DNA of 64,000 nucleotides from positions 296,160 to 360,159 of the forward strand of contig NZ_QICN01000004.1 in assembly GCF_003201205.1 (NCBI RefSeq). The letters are read 5' to 3'. The position numbers were made by a program, and so were the translations under genes. Every line of letters begins with the position of its first letter. Within the stretch, counting starts at the first letter, position 1. Below the pieces are notes generated by a model that was not told the origin of the DNA, searched no databases, and saw nothing but the letters and a program-made list of their open reading frames with translations. This DNA is from Sinimarinibacterium flocculans (GTDB lineage Bacteria; Pseudomonadota; Gammaproteobacteria; Nevskiales; Nevskiaceae). Below, one piece after another: positions 39,937 through 51,491 of this stretch.

Positions 39937-39966
39937 TTGAATCCAGTACATTCGCGGCGCTGATAA
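39937..39966 (+). promoter_or_regulatory. Possible promoter of the OmpA-family gene
   Basis: TTGAAT at 39937-39942 and TGATAA at 39961-39966 are separated by 18 bases. The pair lies 30-60 bases before the ATG at 39996, in the 162-base gap after pyrD. Confidence 0.35.
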
Positions 39967-39995
39967 CTTACTAAGACTGCCCAGGGGACGAGACA

Positions 39996-41210
39996 ATGCG
40001 CAAGATGCTGATTCCGGCAGCGGCGGGGCTGCTGTGGTCCGGCGTTTCATCGGCTGTGACCGTCGATGGCTACGACATTCCGTACATCGGCGCCGGCTAC
40101 ACCCACGAGTTCGGCGACAGCGCCCGTGACTCGGACGATGGCCAGGGCTTCGAGGTCCGCCTCGGCTGGCCGCTGAGCCACTACGGCTATCCCAACCTTT
40201 CGATCGAAGGCAACTACCACTCGCTGCGCCGCGACCGCGACATCGACGGTCGTCCGGACTACCAGCGGGGCCTGATGTTCGACGTCGTCTACGACTTCGG
40301 CCTGTTCGGCTGGGGCAGTGACGCGTCGGTGGGTCCGCGCTTCAAGCCCTTCGCGCTCGCCGGCCTCGGCCTCGTGCAGGAAGACGTGCGCGGTGACGAG
40401 CACGAGCACTTCGGCGTGAATGTCGGCGGCGGCCTGCTGATGCCGCTGAACTGGCACGGCCTGGCGGCACGCCTCGATGCGCGTGTGCTTGCTCAGGACA
40501 ACGACGAGTCGGCCGACGGCGAGGACATGCTGATCGACTATCGCGTGAGCCTCGGCCTGCAGCTGCCGTTGACCTTCATCTTCGTGGCGCCCGACCGCGC
40601 AGCGCCGCCGCCGGTCGACGAGTGCGAGCTGGCCGTCGTCGATCCGGTCACGGGGCGCAGCGACTGCGGGCTGGACTCCGATCGTGACGGTGTGCTCGAC
40701 GGTCTCGACGAGTGCCCGGCGACGCCGGCCGGTTCGACGGTCGACGCGCGCGGCTGCACGCTGGACCTCGGCAGCGACGCCGACAATGACGGCGTGCCCA
40801 ACGACGCCGACCGTTGCCCGGACACGCCGGCCGGCGCGCAGGTCGATGCCATCGGCTGCGTCATCGCACAAACGATGGTGCTGCGCGGTGTCAACTTCGA
40901 GAACGACTCGGCCGTGCTCGCCGACGAGTCGCGCGACATCCTCGACGGCGTGGCCGAGTCGCTCAAGAGCCAGCCGAACGTCCGCGTCGAGATCGGCGGT
41001 CACACCGACAGCATCGGCAATGACACCTACAACGACTCGCTGTCGCAGCAGCGTGCGGAATCGGTGCGCCAGTACCTGATTTCGCGCGGTGTCGAGGCCG
41101 GCCGCATGGAAGCGATGGGTTACGGCGAGTTCAAGCCGATCGCGTCGAACGAGACGGCCGAAGGGCGTGCCGAGAACCGTCGCGTCGAGTTCAAGCTCAT
41201 CGTCGAGTAG
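39996..41210 (+). CDS. OmpA-family outer-membrane protein with TSP3-type repeats
   Basis: A 404-residue outer-membrane protein. Signal peptide residues 1-20 (MLIPAAAGLLWSGVSSA). The next 170 residues form an eight-strand beta-barrel-like region. Two thrombospondin type 3-like calcium repeats follow (DSDRDGVLDGLDECP and DADNDGVPNDADRCP). The C-terminal OmpA domain (about 285-404) contains GHTDSIGNDTYNDSLSQQRA, with the peptidoglycan-binding Asp/Arg region. The arrangement matches OprF-like porins. A strong terminator follows at 41235, so it is probably transcribed alone. Confidence 0.93.
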   Translation: MRKMLIPAAAGLLWSGVSSAVTVDGYDIPYIGAGYTHEFGDSARDSDDGQGFEVRLGWPLSHYGYPNLSIEGNYHSLRRDRDIDGRPDYQRGLMFDVVYDFGLFGWGSDASVGPRFKPFALAGLGLVQEDVRGDEHEHFGVNVGGGLLMPLNWHGLAARLDARVLAQDNDESADGEDMLIDYRVSLGLQLPLTFIFVAPDRAAPPPVDECELAVVDPVTGRSDCGLDSDRDGVLDGLDECPATPAGSTVDARGCTLDLGSDADNDGVPNDADRCPDTPAGAQVDAIGCVIAQTMVLRGVNFENDSAVLADESRDILDGVAESLKSQPNVRVEIGGHTDSIGNDTYNDSLSQQRAESVRQYLISRGVEAGRMEAMGYGEFKPIASNETAEGRAENRRVEFKLIVE

Positions 41211-41234
41211 TTCGCGGCAACAGGCTGTCGCAGG

Positions 41235-41268
41235 AACGCGGCCATCGGTAAGATGGCCGCGTTTTTTC
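41235..41268 (+). terminator. Rho-independent terminator of the OmpA-family gene
   Basis: An 11-bp perfect stem (AACGCGGCCAT at 41235-41245, ATGGCCGCGTT at 41253-41263, 7-nt loop) continues into a run of six Ts. It starts 25 bases after the stop codon. Confidence 0.92.
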
Positions 41269-41283
41269 GTACCGCGCCCTCTC

Positions 41284-41541
41284 TTGTCGAAGTCGCCGAG
41301 TTCCGCTGCCGAAGACGTGCCGTCACCCTGCGTGCAGGTGTGCGAGCTCGATGCTGACGGGATCTGCACCGGCTGCCTGCGCAGCATCGGCGAGATCGCG
41401 GCCTGGGGCGGCGCGCCGGCCGCCCGCCGGCGCGAGATCCTGCAGGCCGTCGCCAGGCGGCGGATGCGGCAGGACCATCCCCCGGACCGACAGGGCGAGC
41501 ACGGCGCAGACCCTCCGACCGACCACGGGGCAAGGACTTGA
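41284..41541 (+). CDS. DUF1289 family cysteine-rich small protein
   Basis: A protein of up to 85 residues with the DUF1289 core SPCVQVCELDADGICTGCLR followed by SIGEIAAWGGAPAARRREIL. The four cysteines suggest a metal site. The family is widespread in Gammaproteobacteria with unknown function. The start is uncertain: TTG 41284 or GTG 41317, both in frame, neither with a clear ribosome-binding site. It ends overlapping the following TTG (TTGA). The start falls 16 bases after the OmpA terminator, so its promoter must be very close. Confidence 0.75.
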   Translation: MSKSPSSAAEDVPSPCVQVCELDADGICTGCLRSIGEIAAWGGAPAARRREILQAVARRRMRQDHPPDRQGEHGADPPTDHGART

Positions 41542-41978
41542 GCAAGACCGTTTCGCCGCAGGATTTCGCCTTCGTCTTCCGGCTGCCCACACGCTGGTCC
41601 GATCTCGACATGCTCGGCCACGTCAACAACAGCCGCTTCTTCTCGTTCGACGAGAGCGCCCGGCTGGAGTACTTCGGCGAGCTGATGCGCGACGACCCCA
41701 CGTTCTGGAAGCAGCGGGGCTTCATCCTGGCGCGCATCGAGTGCGACTTTCTGGCGCAGCTGCACCATCCGGCGCAGGTCGACGTGGGCTTTCGCATCGC
41801 CCGTATCGGTCGCAGCAGCATGGACACGTTGGCCGGCATGTTCGTCGACGCCAAGCCGGTGGCGACCAGTCGCGGCGTACTCGTGTGGTACGACTACGAG
41901 CAGCAGAAGCCGCAGCCGGTGCCGGACGACGTGCGCGCCCTGATCCGCGAGCGCGAGCGCATCGCCCCCGAGGAGTGA
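41538..41978 (+). CDS. Acyl-CoA thioesterase-like (4HBT hot-dog) protein
   Basis: A 146-residue hot-dog fold protein. The active-site region is TRWSDLDMLGHVNNSRFFSF with the catalytic Asp followed by GHVNN, as in 4HBT thioesterases. Start is TTG 41538, overlapping the DUF1289 stop. Substrate is unknown; relatives hydrolyse medium-chain or aromatic acyl-CoAs. The DUF1289-thioesterase pair appears to be one operon. Confidence 0.88.
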   Translation: MSKTVSPQDFAFVFRLPTRWSDLDMLGHVNNSRFFSFDESARLEYFGELMRDDPTFWKQRGFILARIECDFLAQLHHPAQVDVGFRIARIGRSSMDTLAGMFVDAKPVATSRGVLVWYDYEQQKPQPVPDDVRALIRERERIAPEE

Positions 41979-42008
41979 GCAGGGCGGGGCGCTTGCGGCG
42001 CCAGGCGC

Positions 42009-42500
42009 CTAGATCTTCAGCTCGCTGAACTCGCGAGCCGGCACGCCGCGTTCCCAGAGTTCGTCGAAGGTCTTCAGGTGCGGGCGCGCCTCGAGCGGCG
42101 CGTCCGCCAGATAGCGTGCTTCGAGCTGATCCGGCGTCTCGCGGTGCAGCAGGCTGCGTCCGTCGCCGATCGCCAGCTCCTCGATCACCCCACGGTCCTC
42201 GTCGTCGAGCTGGCGAAAGCCGATGCGGCTGGGCATGCGGCGACCGAGTTCGACGAACCGGTGTGCGCTGCGCATGGCCAGCGCCGGCTGGTTCACCAGC
42301 ACGCGCACGCGGGCGCGCTCGTGTGCGAGGCAGAAGGCCTTGACCCGTTCGACCAGGGGTTCGGCGCCGTACACCGCGGCATCGAACGCGTGACTCAGGA
42401 TCACCAGTTCCATGCGTGCCGAGGCCGCCATCTGCTCGAGAATCGCCGCGTAGGCCTGGCGGCCGGCGATCAGGCTTGCCGATGGCGGTTCCCGGTCCAT
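42009..42500 (-). CDS. Conserved hypothetical protein, PLD-like layout, purB-linked
   Basis: A 163-residue protein without a named function that I can confirm. The alternating beta/alpha pattern (MELVILSHAFDAAVYGAE, then RVRVLVNQPALAMRSAHRFV) recalls half of a phospholipase D-like domain but lacks an HKD motif, so it is probably not catalytic. HRETPDQLEARYLADAPLEA followed by FDELWERGV is characteristic of a family found beside purB in Gammaproteobacteria. It starts 3 bases after the purB stop and is almost certainly co-transcribed with it. Confidence 0.68.
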   Translation of the reverse strand: MDREPPSASLIAGRQAYAAILEQMAASARMELVILSHAFDAAVYGAEPLVERVKAFCLAHERARVRVLVNQPALAMRSAHRFVELGRRMPSRIGFRQLDDEDRGVIEELAIGDGRSLLHRETPDQLEARYLADAPLEARPHLKTFDELWERGVPAREFSELKI

Positions 42501-42503
42501 GAT

Positions 42504-45383
<2,880 letters not shown>

Positions 45384-45496
45384 CAGCCGCTGCCCGACAC
45401 CGTTGATCGGCGTCCGCCTACGGCCCGTCGGTTGCTTCGTTCGTATGCTCGAAGCTGTTCTAACTTGCGGTGAAGCCCGTGAACGGAAAGCCACCG

Positions 45497-46843
45497 ATGT
45501 TCGAATTCAGCTGGCGCAACGCCCGCCGCAGATCGCCGGAAGAGGCCATGGCGGGGACCGCCCCGCAGCCGTCGCCGTTCCTCGCGGTCTATGCGCCGAC
45601 CGAATGGGGTCTGCGCGATCCCGCCTGGCAGGACATGCTGCAACGCGTGCTGCCGCCCGGGCGCCAGGTCGCGATGCGTGCGGTCGAGGCGTCGCAGCCG
45701 GACGATCCGGTCGTCGCGCTCGACGCCGAATTCGCACTCGGCCTGTTCGTGGAGCCGGCGGCGCTCGACCACCTGGCCGACCGCGTGCTGGCCGCCCGCG
45801 AGGCCGGCCGCAGCGCGACGCTGATCGTCGCCGTGCAGGGGCGGCAGCTCGCCGGACTCGGCCGCTGGTTGCAAGCCCGTGCCGGCAAGGGGCGGCTGGT
45901 CGGGCTGCGCCTGATCCTGGCGCGTGACACCGAGGACTTGCTGCGCCAGTTGCCGGAGCGCATGCGCCACGGCGTCGAGGACAACCTGATCCGTATGCCG
46001 GTGTCGACCGAGATCGAGGACTCGCCGCACAAGAACTTCTTCGTTTTCAGCCCGGAACTGCAGTCGCTGGTCGGCCGCATCCGCGCCTTTGCGCGCAACG
46101 GCATCGCCCGGGCCTACCTGCTCGGCGGGCCGGGAAGCGGCAAGACCTCGCTGGCGTACTTCTACTACCTGGTGCGCAACAAGGGCCGGTTCGTGTCGGT
46201 GAACCTCGCGGCCGAGAACACCGGTGACAAGGCGGCGGTGAAATCGCTGCTGTGCGGTCACGTCATGGGCGCCTTCCCGGGCGCCGGCTCGCGCCTGGGC
46301 GCGTTCACGCATGCGCGCGACGGGGTGTGTTTCATCGACGAGGCCCACGGCGTCACCGGCTCGGTCATGGAAGTGCTCATGGAGGCGCTCGACAACGGTC
46401 AGTACATGCCGTTCGGCGCCTCGGCCAAGCAGCCGCTCGATTGCGCGCTGCTGTTCGCCACCAATCGCACCTGGGCCTCGCTGCAGGCCTCGGTGAACAT
46501 CGACGAGTTCACGCGCCTGGGCGCGGCCGTGCTGGAAGTGCCGGAGCTGCAGAAGCGCGAGGAAGACCTGATCGCCGTGATCGCCACGACGCTGGCGCGC
46601 CTCGGCGGCAGCTGCACCACCTGGACGGCGCCCGAAGGCATCGACGATGCCGCCTGGCGGCGCATCCGCGAGTGCCGCTGGCACGGCAACGTGCGCGCGC
46701 TGGTGCGCGTGATCGAGGCCGCCTTCGTCGAGACTGCTGCCGACGGCGCTTCGCCGTTGATCCCGGCGACGGCCATCGACGACGGCATTGCCCTGTGGGA
46801 GCCGGCGCAGCACCACAGCCACCGCCTGTACGCCGCCGCATAG
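45497..46843 (+). CDS. AAA+ ATPase resembling sigma54 activators, without a DNA-binding domain
   Basis: A 448-residue protein. The first 185 residues are an unrecognised, possibly regulatory domain. The AAA+ domain (about 185-430) has Walker A GGPGSGKTS (210-218), a GAFPGA sequence (258-263) at the place where sigma54 activators have GAFTGA, Walker B VCFIDEA (278-283), sensor ATNRTWASLQ, and a lid with WHGNVRALVRVIE. No helix-turn-helix follows. The proline in place of the threonine that contacts sigma54 argues against transcriptional activation. ATG 45497 is preferred to GTG 45470 because GGAAAG lies just upstream. Function is unknown. Confidence 0.78.
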   Translation: MFEFSWRNARRRSPEEAMAGTAPQPSPFLAVYAPTEWGLRDPAWQDMLQRVLPPGRQVAMRAVEASQPDDPVVALDAEFALGLFVEPAALDHLADRVLAAREAGRSATLIVAVQGRQLAGLGRWLQARAGKGRLVGLRLILARDTEDLLRQLPERMRHGVEDNLIRMPVSTEIEDSPHKNFFVFSPELQSLVGRIRAFARNGIARAYLLGGPGSGKTSLAYFYYLVRNKGRFVSVNLAAENTGDKAAVKSLLCGHVMGAFPGAGSRLGAFTHARDGVCFIDEAHGVTGSVMEVLMEALDNGQYMPFGASAKQPLDCALLFATNRTWASLQASVNIDEFTRLGAAVLEVPELQKREEDLIAVIATTLARLGGSCTTWTAPEGIDDAAWRRIRECRWHGNVRALVRVIEAAFVETAADGASPLIPATAIDDGIALWEPAQHHSHRLYAAA

Positions 46844-46871
46844 GGCCGTCCCGGCGGACGCCGCGAACAAA

Positions 46872-46900
46872 ACGGGGTAGCATTCGGCCCCGTCCTTTTT
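46872..46900 (+). terminator. Probable terminator of the AAA+ ATPase gene
   Basis: A 6-bp stem (ACGGGG at 46872-46877, CCCCGT at 46888-46893, 10-nt loop) is followed by CCTTTTT. It lies 28 bases past the stop and 26 bases before the fumA ATG, so it could also act as an attenuator for fumA. Confidence 0.55.
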
Positions 46901-46925
46901 CGCCCCAGCCGCCGCCGTCGAGCCC

Positions 46926-48458
46926 ATGACCGTGATCCGCCAGGACGACTTCGTTTCGTCCATCGCCGACGCTTTCCAGTACATCAGCTACTACCATCCG
47001 CTCGACTACATCCAGGCGCTCGGCGAGGCCTGGGAGCGCGAGGAGAACCCGGCGGCGAAGGACGCGATCGCGCAGATCCTGACCAACTCGCGGATGAGCG
47101 CGGAAGGTCACCGGCCTATCTGCCAGGACACGGGCATCGCCACGGTGTTCCTGAAGATCGGCATGAACGTGCGCTGGGACGCGACGCTGTCGCTCAGCGA
47201 GATGGTCAACGAAGGCGTGCGCCGCGCCTACAACCACCCGGACAACAAGCTGCGCGCGTCGGTGCTCGCCGACCCGGCCGGCAAGCGCGCGAACACCAAG
47301 GACAATACGCCCGCGGTGATCCATACCGAGATCGTTGCCGGCGATCACGTCGAGGTGATCTGTGCCGCCAAGGGTGGCGGTTCAGAGGCCAAGGCCAAGA
47401 TGGCGATGCTCAACCCGTCGGACTCGATCGTCGACTGGGTGCTCAGGACGGTGCCGACGATGGGCGCCGGCTGGTGCCCGCCGGGCATCCTCGGCATCGG
47501 CATCGGCGGTACGCCGGAGAAGGCAATGCTGCTGGCCAAGGAATCGCTGATGGCGCCGGTGGACATCCACGAGCTCAAGGCGCGCGGTGCGCAGAACCGC
47601 GCCGAGGAACTGCGCCTCGAACTGTTCGAGAAGGTCAACCAGCTCGGCATCGGCGCCCAGGGTCTCGGCGGCCTGACCACGGTGGTCGACGTCAAGGTCA
47701 TGGACTATCCGACGCACGCGGCCAACCTGCCGGTCGCCCTGATTCCGAACTGCGCGGCTACCCGTCACGTGCACTTCGAACTCGACGGCTCCGGCCCGGC
47801 CGAGTTGCCGACGCCCAGGCTGGAAGACTGGCCGCAGGTCACCTGGCAGGCGGATACCAAGACCGCGACGCGGGTCCATCTCGACACGCTGACCAAGGAA
47901 GAAGTCGCGTCGTGGAAGCCGGGCCAGATCCTGCTGCTCAACGGCAAGATGCTCACCGGCCGCGATGCCGCCCACAAGCGCATCCAGGACATGCTCGCCA
48001 AGGGCGAGAAGCTGCCGGTGGACTTCACCAATCGTGCGATCTACTACGTCGGTCCGGTCGATCCGGTGAAGGGCGAGGTCGTCGGCCCGGCCGGCCCGAC
48101 GACGGCAACGCGCATGGACAAGTTCACCGAGATGATGCTCGCGCAGACCGGGCTGATCGCAATGATCGGCAAGTCCGAGCGCGGGCCGGTCGCGATCGAG
48201 TCGATCAAGAAGCACCGCAGCGCCTACCTGATGGCGGTCGGCGGGGCGGCCTATCTCGTCGCCAAGGCGATCCGCAGTGCGAAGGTCGTCGGGTTCGAGG
48301 ACCTGGGCATGGAAGCGATCTACGAGTTCGAGGTGCAGGACATGCCGGTGACGGTTGCGGTCGATGCCGCCGGAACGTCGGTGCACGAAACCGGTCCGAA
48401 GCAGTGGCAGGCGAAGATCGCCGGCCGCATCGGCAACATTCCGGTTGCCCTGGCCTGA
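46926..48458 (+). CDS. fumA: Fumarate hydratase, class I (4Fe-4S)
   Basis: Oxygen-sensitive class I fumarase, a single chain of 510 residues containing both halves of the two-subunit form. Cluster cysteines are visible as C66 (RPICQDTGIATVF), C184 (GAGWCPPGILG) and C276 (IPNCAATRHVHF). The C-terminal half has LNGKMLTGRDAAHKRI and GPTTATRMDKFTEMML. The gene ends 13 bases before dsbB. E. coli FumA/FumB are 548 residues, so this is a shorter member. Confidence 0.94.
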   Translation: MTVIRQDDFVSSIADAFQYISYYHPLDYIQALGEAWEREENPAAKDAIAQILTNSRMSAEGHRPICQDTGIATVFLKIGMNVRWDATLSLSEMVNEGVRRAYNHPDNKLRASVLADPAGKRANTKDNTPAVIHTEIVAGDHVEVICAAKGGGSEAKAKMAMLNPSDSIVDWVLRTVPTMGAGWCPPGILGIGIGGTPEKAMLLAKESLMAPVDIHELKARGAQNRAEELRLELFEKVNQLGIGAQGLGGLTTVVDVKVMDYPTHAANLPVALIPNCAATRHVHFELDGSGPAELPTPRLEDWPQVTWQADTKTATRVHLDTLTKEEVASWKPGQILLLNGKMLTGRDAAHKRIQDMLAKGEKLPVDFTNRAIYYVGPVDPVKGEVVGPAGPTTATRMDKFTEMMLAQTGLIAMIGKSERGPVAIESIKKHRSAYLMAVGGAAYLVAKAIRSAKVVGFEDLGMEAIYEFEVQDMPVTVAVDAAGTSVHETGPKQWQAKIAGRIGNIPVALA

Positions 48459-48471
48459 TGCCGAGAACTGC

Positions 48472-48972
48472 ATGATCGCCAACTATCGCTCGCTCGCGTT
48501 TCTCGGGTTCCTGGCCTGTGCCGTCGGCATGGCCTTCGCGCTGTACCTCGAACACTTCCGCGGCTACGAGCCGTGTCCGATGTGCATCTTCCAGCGTGTG
48601 GCGATGATCGGTGCCGGCCTGATCTTCCTTGCCGCGACGCTGCATGGGCCGACCGGCTTCGGTCGCTGGATCTACGCGCTGCTGGCGGCGACGGCGTCGG
48701 GTATCGGTGCCGGCATTGCCGCCCGCCACGTCTGGCTGCAGTCGCTGCCCGAAGATCAGGTGCCGGCCTGCGGTCCGGCGCTTGACTACCTGATGGACAT
48801 GATGCCGCTGATGGAAGTCGTGCAACTGGTGCTGTCGGGCGACGGCAATTGCGCGAAGATCGATGCACAGTGGCTCGGCGTCTCGCTGCCGGGCTGGACC
48901 CTGGTCGCCTTCGTCGGGCTGGCGCTGTGGGCGCTGATCACGCCGCTGTTTGCGCGTCGCCCGAGCTGGTGA
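48472..48972 (+). CDS. dsbB: Disulfide bond formation protein DsbB
   Basis: Inner-membrane quinone reductase that reoxidises DsbA, 166 residues with four transmembrane helices. The quinone-linked pair is C35/C38 (GYEPCPMCIFQR) in the first periplasmic loop. The second pair is C100 (VPACGPALDYL) and C127 (GDGNCAKI). ATG 48472 follows fumA closely, so it may be co-transcribed. Relevant to the disulfide-rich DUF3604 lipoprotein encoded elsewhere in the window. Confidence 0.95.
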   Translation: MIANYRSLAFLGFLACAVGMAFALYLEHFRGYEPCPMCIFQRVAMIGAGLIFLAATLHGPTGFGRWIYALLAATASGIGAGIAARHVWLQSLPEDQVPACGPALDYLMDMMPLMEVVQLVLSGDGNCAKIDAQWLGVSLPGWTLVAFVGLALWALITPLFARRPSW

Positions 48973-49014
48973 GCGCCACGCGATTCCCGATTCCCCTTCG
49001 ACTGTCCGTTCCCC

Positions 49015-49497
49015 ATGACCTACGCCACGACCGATCTTTCAGACGCACATCCCGAAGCGCAGGTCGCCGAACCGATCTTCGGTGACTTCGGCGGCCTCAT
49101 CGACTTTTACGGCGCGATCAAGACGATCAAGGTGTTCGAGGACAACGCCCTGGTGCGCGCCACACTCGAGACGCCGGGCGAGGGCAGGGTACTGGTCGTC
49201 GACGGTGGCGGCTCGAACCGCTGCGCGCTGGTCGGCGGCAATCTGGGCCAGCTCGGTGTCGACAACGGCTGGGCCGGCATCGTCGTCTTCGGCTATGTCC
49301 GCGACTCCGAGGAACTCGCCGAACAGGCGATCGGCATCAAGGCGCTGGGCACGCATCCGCGCAAGTCGGAAAAGGGCCTGCACTCGGCCGCACAGGACAA
49401 GGCCGTGGGCTTTGCCGGGGTCACTTTCAAGCCGGGCGCCTGGCTCTACGCCGATGCCGACGGCATCGTCGTGAGCGATGTACCCATCCATGGGTAA
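49015..49497 (+). CDS. rraA: Regulator of ribonuclease E activity A
   Basis: A 160-residue RraA-family protein that in E. coli binds and inhibits RNase E. Diagnostic segments are FGGLIDFYGAIKTIKVFEDN, VVDGGGSNRCALVGGNLGQL, GIVVFGYVRDSEEL and GIKALGTHPRKSEKG. Length equals the E. coli protein. Some RraA-like proteins are aldolases; the surroundings do not decide this. A perfect hairpin without a T-run lies just beyond its stop at 49500-49519. Confidence 0.93.
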   Translation: MTYATTDLSDAHPEAQVAEPIFGDFGGLIDFYGAIKTIKVFEDNALVRATLETPGEGRVLVVDGGGSNRCALVGGNLGQLGVDNGWAGIVVFGYVRDSEELAEQAIGIKALGTHPRKSEKGLHSAAQDKAVGFAGVTFKPGAWLYADADGIVVSDVPIHG

Positions 49498-49499
49498 GC

Positions 49500-49519
49500 C
49501 GGGGCCATCCGTGGCCCCG
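49500..49519. repeat. GC-rich hairpin after rraA
   Basis: CGGGGCCA (49500-49507) and TGGCCCCG (49512-49519) are perfect inverted repeats around TCCG, two bases after the rraA stop. No T-run follows. TAAAGT at 49535-49540 could be the -10 box of the next gene. Confidence 0.55.
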
Positions 49520-49585
49520 ACTGTTGAAACAAGCTAAAGTCCGCGCCGTTTTTTTTGCACCCATTTTCCGAATGACGAGAGGTAG

Positions 49586-51175
49586 ATGATGAGCGGAGTC
49601 AAAGGCGTTGAAATCCTCGGCGCACTCAAGCCGGCCTACAAGAAGATCCTGACGCCGGAGGCACTCAAGTTCCTCGCCACGCTGGTGCGCAAGCACGGCG
49701 CGACGCGCGAAAAGCTGCTGGCCTATCGGGTCGAGCGCCAGGCCGCGGTCGACGCCGGCAAGCTCAAGCTGGGCTTTCTCAAGGAGACGGCGAAGGTCCG
49801 CGCCGGCAAGTGGAAGATCGCCGGCATCCCGGCGGACCTGCAGGACCGTCGCGTCGAGATCACCGGTCCGGTCGACCGCAAGATGGTCATCAACGCGCTG
49901 AATTCCGGCGCCAAGTGCTTCATGGCGGACTTCGAGGATTCGGCGGCGCCGACCTGGGAGCTGATGATGGACGGGCACATCAACCTGTCCGACGCGGTGC
50001 GCCGCAAGATCAGCTTCACCAACGAAGCCGGCAAGCAGTACAAGCTCAACAAGGACATCGCCACGCTGATCGTGCGGCCGCGCGGCTGGCACCTGCTCGA
50101 GAAGCACATCCTGATCGACGGCAAGCCGGCGCCCGGCGGCATCGTCGACTTCGCGCTGTTCTTCTTCCACAACGCCAAGGAGCAGCTCAAGCGCGGCACG
50201 GGGCCGTACTTCTACCTGCCGAAGATGCAGTCGCATCTCGAGGCCCGCCTGTGGAACAGCATCTTCAAGGATGCGCAGGACCTGCTGAAGATCCCGCAGA
50301 AAACGATCAAGGCCACGGTGCTGATCGAGACGATCTGGGCTGCGTTCGAGATGGACGAGATCCTCTACGAACTGCGCAACCACATCGTTGCGCTCAACTG
50401 CGGCCGCTGGGACTACATCTTCAGCTTCATCAAGACCTACCGGAACCACGGCGACCGCATGATTCCGGACCGCCACAGCGTCGGCATGGACCGCCACTTC
50501 CTCGACAGCTACTCCAAGCTGCTGTGCGAAACCACGCACAAGCGCGGCGCGCAGGCGATGGGCGGCATGGCCGCGTTCATCCCGGTCAAGAACGACGAGG
50601 CCAAGAACAAGGCCGTGTTCGACAAGGTCTCGGCGGACAAGCTGCGCGAGGTCAAGAACGGCCACGACGGCACCTGGGTCGCGCATCCGGGCCTCGTGCC
50701 GGTGGCGATGAAGGTGTTCGACGAGCACATGCCGACGCCGAATCAGGTCGCCCAGCAGTTCAACTACAAGATCAAGGCCAAGGACCTGCTCGAACTGCCG
50801 CAAGGCAAGATCACCGAGGACGGTCTGCGTAACAACATCAACGTCGGCATCCAGTACATGGAAGCCTGGATCAACGGCAACGGCTGCGTGCCGCTGCACA
50901 ACCTGATGGAAGATGCGGCCACCGCCGAGATTTCGCGCGTGCAGGTCTGGCAGTGGATCAAGTACGGCGCCAAGCTGGCCGACGGCCGTACCGTCACCCG
51001 CGAGCTGGCGCTGCGCATGATCGACGAGGAGCTGGCGACGGTGCGCAATCAGCTCGGCGACGAGCGCTTCTACAAGGGGCGTTTCGCCGAGGCTGCCGGC
51101 ATCTTCGCGCGCATGTCGACGGCCGCGCAGTGCGCGGACTTCCTGACGCTGCCGGCCTACGAGTACCTCGACTAA
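49586..51175 (+). CDS. aceB: Malate synthase A
   Basis: Glyoxylate-shunt enzyme condensing acetyl-CoA with glyoxylate, 529 residues, the length of type A rather than the longer type G. Family features: FMADFEDSAAPTWELMMDGH, TLIVRPRGWHLLEKH, LPKMQSHLEARLWNSIF with metal-site Glu, LNCGRWDYIFSFIK, and HGDGTWVAHPG-like NGHDGTWVAHPGLVPVAM. The start is ATG 49586 or ATG 49589, following GAGAGGTAG. It has its own terminator, so it is transcribed apart from aceA. No aceK is in the window. Confidence 0.96.
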   Translation: MMSGVKGVEILGALKPAYKKILTPEALKFLATLVRKHGATREKLLAYRVERQAAVDAGKLKLGFLKETAKVRAGKWKIAGIPADLQDRRVEITGPVDRKMVINALNSGAKCFMADFEDSAAPTWELMMDGHINLSDAVRRKISFTNEAGKQYKLNKDIATLIVRPRGWHLLEKHILIDGKPAPGGIVDFALFFFHNAKEQLKRGTGPYFYLPKMQSHLEARLWNSIFKDAQDLLKIPQKTIKATVLIETIWAAFEMDEILYELRNHIVALNCGRWDYIFSFIKTYRNHGDRMIPDRHSVGMDRHFLDSYSKLLCETTHKRGAQAMGGMAAFIPVKNDEAKNKAVFDKVSADKLREVKNGHDGTWVAHPGLVPVAMKVFDEHMPTPNQVAQQFNYKIKAKDLLELPQGKITEDGLRNNINVGIQYMEAWINGNGCVPLHNLMEDAATAEISRVQVWQWIKYGAKLADGRTVTRELALRMIDEELATVRNQLGDERFYKGRFAEAAGIFARMSTAAQCADFLTLPAYEYLD

Positions 51176-51196
51176 AGGCGGATTGCGGCAAACACG

Positions 51197-51228
51197 ACGG
51201 GGCGCGATGTTGGCGCCCCGTTTTCTTT
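51197..51228 (+). terminator. Rho-independent terminator of aceB
   Basis: ACGGGGCGC (51197-51205) and GCGCCCCGT (51213-51221) form a perfect 9-bp stem with a 7-nt loop, followed by TTTCTTT. It begins 22 bases after the aceB stop. Confidence 0.92.
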
Positions 51229-51229
51229 G

Positions 51230-51491
51230 GCTTGTCTGAAAAGTCGCAACCTTGGATGGTTGTGGCGGTGCCATGGACGGCATATGTGTCAATGGCACCT
51301 GCAGTAGCAGACAAGATCGCCTGCGTCCTTGTGCGCTGCAAAATGATTGCCGCTATAATCGCGCCCCCTAAACGGCGTACCCCCGCGTCAGTCCGTGTTT
51401 TCCGATTCGCGCTGAACGCTTGGTCGACCGCCACAAGGCTCTGTTTTGATGAGCCGATTTCGGTTTCTTTCACCCGAGAGGACTGTTGCAG
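51230..51491 (+). promoter_or_regulatory. aceA promoter and long leader
   Basis: No gene is seen in the 316-base gap between aceB and aceA. A perfect TATAAT lies at 51354-51359; weak -35 candidates are TTGTGC at 51329 (19-base spacer) or GTGCGC at 51331 (17-base spacer). A start near 51366 gives a leader of about 125 bases. The leader contains a hairpin GGCTC...GAGCC followed by a T-rich stretch (GGTTTCTTTC) before the GAGAGGAC ribosome-binding site. Attenuation is possible but unproven. Confidence 0.5.

Noticed and set aside
41089..41283. Longer N-terminus for the DUF1289 protein
   Set aside because: This part overlaps the OmpA gene and its terminator and is a serine-rich shadow.
45497..46843. 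Calling the AAA+ protein a sigma54-dependent activator
   Set aside because: It lacks a DNA-binding domain and the GAFTGA threonine is proline.
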